64,000 bases of DNA from Streptomyces sp. PR69 (GTDB taxonomy: Bacteria > Actinomycetota > Actinomycetes > Streptomycetales > Streptomycetaceae), in NCBI RefSeq assembly GCF_026420845.1, contig NZ_JAOWCB010000001.1, positions 310,001 to 374,000 of the forward strand, read 5' to 3'. A program made the translations under genes and the position numbers. Below, piece after piece: positions 61,093 to 64,000 of this stretch. Under the pieces are notes generated by a model. It had not been told where the DNA came from. It saw only the letters and a list, made by a program, of their open reading frames with translations, and searched no databases. Each line of letters starts with the position of its first letter. Position 1 is the stretch's first letter.

Positions 61093-62031
61093 ATGCCGAA
61101 CCTGCCCGATGTCGTGCTGTGGTCGATACCCGCCTTCGTGCTGCTCACCGTGGTGGAAATGGTGAGCTGCCGTCTCCACCCGGATGAGGACGCCGCCGGG
61201 TACGAGACGAAGGACGCCGCCACCAGCGTCACCATGGGACTCGGCAGTCTCGGCTTTGATCTGCTGTGGAAGATCCCCATCGTCGCCATCTACACGGCGG
61301 TCTATGAACTGACCCCCGCCCGGGTGCCCGTCGCCTGGTGGACCATTCCGCTGATGCTGCTCGCTCAGGACTTCTTCTACTACTGGTCGCACCGCGGACA
61401 CCATGTGATCCGCATCCTGTGGGCCTGCCATGTCGTCCACCACTCCAGCCGGAAGTTCAACCTCACCACCGCGCTGCGCCAGCCGTGGACCTCGCTGACC
61501 GTCTGGCCGTTCTATCTGCCGCTCATCGCCTGCGGCGTACACCCCGCGGCTCTGGCCTTCTGCTCTTCGGCGAACCTCGTGTACCAGTTCTGGGTGCACA
61601 CCGAGCGGATCGACAAGCTGCCGCGGCCCTTCGAGTACATCCTGAACACGCCCTCCCACCACCGGGTGCACCATGCCTCCCAGGGCGGCTACCTCGACCG
61701 GAACTTCGGCGGAATCCTGATCGTCTGGGACCGGCTCTTCGGCTCCTTCACCCCCGAGACCGAACGCCCCGTCTACGGGCTCACCAAGAACATCGACACC
61801 TACAACCCGCTGCGGGTCGCCACCCATGAGTACGCGGCCATCGCCCGCGATCTGAGGGCCGCGCGCAGCTGGCGCGAGCGCGGCGGGCGGCTCTTCCGCG
61901 GGCCGGGCTGGCAGCCGCAGCCCGTCCTCACGCAGCCGCAGCCGCCCCTCACGGAGCCGCAGCCCGCACCGCCCACGGCGCCGGACAGCGGCGGCGGCCA
62001 GACGGCGACGGCCCCGGAGCGGGTCGCATGA
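61093..62031 (+). CDS. Fatty acid hydroxylase/sterol desaturase-superfamily membrane protein
   Basis: This 312-residue protein has about four to five helices and the eight-histidine di-iron pattern: HRGHH after FFYYWS, HVVHHSSRKFN, and the final NTPSHHRVHHAS with a downstream DRNFGGILIVWDRLFGSF. This superfamily includes C-4 sterol oxidases, carotene hydroxylases and alkylglycerol mono-oxygenase. The C-terminal 60 residues are a Pro/Gln-rich tail. It overlaps the next gene, a lysoplasmalogenase, by four bases, which suggests a shared ether-lipid substrate. Confidence 0.9.
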   Translation: MPNLPDVVLWSIPAFVLLTVVEMVSCRLHPDEDAAGYETKDAATSVTMGLGSLGFDLLWKIPIVAIYTAVYELTPARVPVAWWTIPLMLLAQDFFYYWSHRGHHVIRILWACHVVHHSSRKFNLTTALRQPWTSLTVWPFYLPLIACGVHPAALAFCSSANLVYQFWVHTERIDKLPRPFEYILNTPSHHRVHHASQGGYLDRNFGGILIVWDRLFGSFTPETERPVYGLTKNIDTYNPLRVATHEYAAIARDLRAARSWRERGGRLFRGPGWQPQPVLTQPQPPLTEPQPAPPTAPDSGGGQTATAPERVA

Positions 62032-62738
62032 CCGCACAGGGGCTCCCGCAGGCCCGGCGGCCTGACGCCTCGGCGCCCCCGGCCAAGGGCGCCGGCGGCA
62101 CCCGGGAGTCAGCCGCCCGACTGCTGCTCACCGCCTTCCTCGCCGCCCTCGCCGCCGATCTGCTCTCGCTCACCCTCGGGTACGACACGGGCCACACCGC
62201 CGCCAAACCGCTCCTCATGCCGCTCCTGGCCGGGTACGCGGCCGCCCGCCATGCGCCCCCGCTTCTGATCGCGGCCCTGCTGTTCGGCTGGGGCGGCGAT
62301 GTGTTCCTGCTGGGTGAGGCGGACTGGGCCTTCCTCGTCGGCATGGCCTCCTTCGCCGCCGGACATGTCTGCTATCTGCTGCTGTTCCGGCCGTATGCCC
62401 GCCGCACCCCCGCGACACCGGCCCTGGCCGCGGGATACGCCGCCGCCCTCGTCGTCACCGTCGCGTTCCTCTGGCCCGACCTGCCCGGCGAACTGCGCGT
62501 CCCCGTCGCCGGCTACTCACTGCTGCTCACCGCCATGGCGTGGCGGGCGAGCACGCTCGGACTGCTCGCGGGCGCGGGCGGCGCGCTCTTTCTGCTCTCC
62601 GACACCCTTATCGCGACGGGTGTGGCCGAATGGCCCCAGCTGCCCGCGCCCGATCTATGGATCATGCTCACCTATGGTGTGGCGCAGCTGCTGCTGACCA
62701 GGGGAGTGCTGACAGCCCGGCAGCGGCCACGGGACTGA
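62028..62738 (+). CDS. Lysoplasmalogenase, YhhN/TMEM86 family
   Basis: This 236-residue membrane protein has about eight helices and the YhhN motifs LLFGWGGDVFLL, AAGHVCYLLLF and ALFLLSDTLIA. TMEM86-type enzymes hydrolyse the vinyl-ether bond of lysoplasmalogens. The first 30 residues are a charged tail before the first helix. ATGA overlap with the hydroxylase-fold gene indicates coupling. The presence of plasmalogens in this organism is not shown by the window. Confidence 0.9.
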   Translation: MTAQGLPQARRPDASAPPAKGAGGTRESAARLLLTAFLAALAADLLSLTLGYDTGHTAAKPLLMPLLAGYAAARHAPPLLIAALLFGWGGDVFLLGEADWAFLVGMASFAAGHVCYLLLFRPYARRTPATPALAAGYAAALVVTVAFLWPDLPGELRVPVAGYSLLLTAMAWRASTLGLLAGAGGALFLLSDTLIATGVAEWPQLPAPDLWIMLTYGVAQLLLTRGVLTARQRPRD

Positions 62739-62766
62739 CACTCACCGACGGCTGACATTCACTGAC

Positions 62767-62787
62767 GGCTGACATTCACTGTCAGCC
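62767..62787. terminator. Hairpin with tandem CGGCTGACATTCACTG repeats
   Basis: GGCTGACA-TTCAC-TGTCAGCC is an 8-bp perfect stem between convergent genes. It is preceded by one or two further copies of the half-unit (CGGCTGACATTCACTG near 62749), so the terminator has grown by local duplication. Confidence 0.7.
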
Positions 62788-62788
62788 C

Positions 62789-64000
62789 TCAGAGCCACTC
62801 CGGCGCATCCGCGCCCCACCGGCCCGACGGGCGGGCCCAGTTCGACGGGCCGTTGTCGAGCAGCACCGGCGGCAGAGCGTGGCGCAGCCGGCCCATCGGG
62901 CTGTCCGTCTCGGTGAGCCAGGGCTCCGGATCGTACGGCCGGGGCTCCTCACGCGGCGCGTCCTTCTCCAGGCCGTGCGTCAGCCACGCCGCCGTACGGG
63001 CCAGCGCCGCATCCACCAGGCGCGCGCCGCCCTCCTCGCACTGGTCCGTCAGCGCCCGCAGGACGCCCGCCGCGAGCAGATAGCCCGTCGCATGGTCCAG
63101 GGCCTGCGTCGGCAGCGCCCCGGGGGCGCCGGCGCCCGCGGCCTCGGTCACGGCGATGCCCGTCGCCGCCTGTACCAGGCTGTCGAAACCGCGCCGTGCG
63201 GCCCACGGCCCATACCGGCCCCACGCGGACAGCCGGCCGATCACCAGACCGGGACGGCGTTCGGCCAGCTCCTCAGGGGACAGTCCGGGCAGCTGCTCCA
63301 GCGCGCCCGGCCGATAGCCCAGCACCACCACATCCGCTTGCGCGAGCAGCTCCTCGAAGGCCCGGCGGTCGCCCCCGCTCCCGCCCCCGCGCAGATCGAG
63401 CAGCGTGGACCGCTTCCCCAGGCCCGTGTCGTTGTGGATGTCCTGGGACTCGGCAAGCCCGGGGTCGTCGACACGCAGCACGTCCGCGCCCAGCAGCGCC
63501 AGCGTGCGGGTCGCGATCGGCCCGGCCAGAACGCGGGTGAGGTCCAGCACCCGCAGCCCCGCGGCCGGTGACAGCGTCCCGTCCGCGAGCCGTGCAGACC
63601 CCGCAGGACTCCGCCGCGGGCCGCCGCCCAGCCGTTCGACCGTCAGCAGCGGGCGCTTCGCGGACAGCGTCCCCTGCTCATGCGCCGCCCACTCCTCGGG
63701 GCTGCGCACGGCGACGGCCAGTCCGCCGGCCGCGTACACCGTCTCCTCGACCTCCAGCGCCCGCCGTGCCGCCAGCTCCGCCCCGACGGCCTCCGTCTGC
63801 GCCTGCGCATCCGTATCCGTATGCGCGTTCGGGCGGTCCGGCAGGCCCAGCGCCGTCAGCAGCCGTGCCCGGTGGTGCGGATAGTTCGCATGCGTACGGA
63901 CCCAGCCGTCCGCCGTCCGCCAGAACCGTGACAGCGGGGCGAAGGCCGCCGGGGCGACGCCGTCCACCCGGACCAGCCGATCGCTGAGAAAGGCGGCCGT
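62789..64000 (-). CDS. CaiB/BaiF (class III) CoA-transferase-family protein, 5' end outside window
   Basis: At least 403 residues are inside the window and the frame stays open to the right edge, so the N terminus is missing. The second half has the family core LRVLDLTRVLAGPIATRTLA, VLRVDDPGLAESQDIHNDTG, LGKRSTLLDLRGG and the substrate-loop LPTQALDHATGYLLAAG. The part nearest the edge (FAPLSRFWRTADGWVRTHAN and GLPD) looks like an internal repeat of the fold, so the whole protein may be a fused two-module enzyme. It would transfer CoA between carboxylic acids; the substrate is unknown. Confidence 0.85.
   Translation of the reverse strand, partial: TAAFLSDRLVRVDGVAPAAFAPLSRFWRTADGWVRTHANYPHHRARLLTALGLPDRPNAHTDTDAQAQTEAVGAELAARRALEVEETVYAAGGLAVAVRSPEEWAAHEQGTLSAKRPLLTVERLGGGPRRSPAGSARLADGTLSPAAGLRVLDLTRVLAGPIATRTLALLGADVLRVDDPGLAESQDIHNDTGLGKRSTLLDLRGGGSGGDRRAFEELLAQADVVVLGYRPGALEQLPGLSPEELAERRPGLVIGRLSAWGRYGPWAARRGFDSLVQAATGIAVTEAAGAGAPGALPTQALDHATGYLLAAGVLRALTDQCEEGGARLVDAALARTAAWLTHGLEKDAPREEPRPYDPEPWLTETDSPMGRLRHALPPVLLDNGPSNWARPSGRWGADAPEWL

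Overview
The window is a GC-rich (roughly 70% or more) stretch of an actinobacterial chromosome, almost certainly Streptomyces. The evidence is third-position G/C saturation, frequent GTG starts, 4-nt ATGA/GTGA overlaps, a twin-arginine secreted phosphatase, an LAXTG-type sortase substrate, a complete ectABCD set, and an aerobic cobalamin gene cluster with its riboswitch. From memory, the order of genes resembles the core region of S. coelicolor read in reverse; no comparison could be run. No rRNA, tRNA, transposase, integrase or cas gene was seen.

Layout. 1-9 kb: the start of dapA at the left edge, a secreted endonuclease/phosphatase-fold protein, a helical-repeat protein that has a paralogue 40 kb away, a 1.1-kb GC-rich repeat island, a Tat-exported PhoX-like phosphatase, a two-domain TerD protein and an AraC-type regulator. 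9-19 kb: a monofunctional penicillin-binding protein, a membrane protein/sensor kinase/response regulator operon, an IclR/GNAT pair, another GNAT, a class V aminotransferase-fold protein, and a divergent MarR/Old Yellow Enzyme pair with two matching operators. 19-22 kb: ectABCD for ectoine and 5-hydroxyectoine, with a strong hairpin between ectB and ectC. 22-29 kb: an amidohydrolase, a wall-anchored LAXTG protein, AraC plus VOC genes, and a short UvrA-like ABC ATPase.

29-39 kb is the cobalamin block. A B12 riboswitch precedes cbiB-cobQ-chelatase-cobO-cobB on the minus strand. A fused CbiG-C/CobE + CobC-like aminotransferase gene lies further along, separated by a plus-strand ZIP metal transporter. 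In the 175-bp gap between cobQ and the chelatase lies a two-repeat, one-spacer CRISPR-like array (29-32-29 bp). cobN, the expected large chelatase subunit, is not in the window.

39-48 kb: a Pit phosphate transporter behind a near-perfect PHO box, an alpha/beta hydrolase, the second helical-repeat paralogue, a VOC protein, an ABC-F ATPase preceded by a 7-codon leader ORF, a small HTH protein and an enoyl-CoA hydratase. 48-51 kb: an Asp23/AmaP-type envelope-stress operon. 51-57 kb: a second GC-rich repeat island with the same G-quadruplex motif, an SDR lacking its catalytic Tyr/Lys coupled to a GH15 glycosidase, SURF1, a cysteine-rich small protein, a secreted peptidoglycan-binding protein, a DEDDh exonuclease-BRCT protein and a VIT-family transporter. 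57-64 kb: a NACHT-LRR STAND NTPase (the best candidate for a defence gene), a fatty-acid-hydroxylase-fold membrane protein overlapping a YhhN lysoplasmalogenase, and a CaiB/BaiF CoA-transferase running off the right edge.
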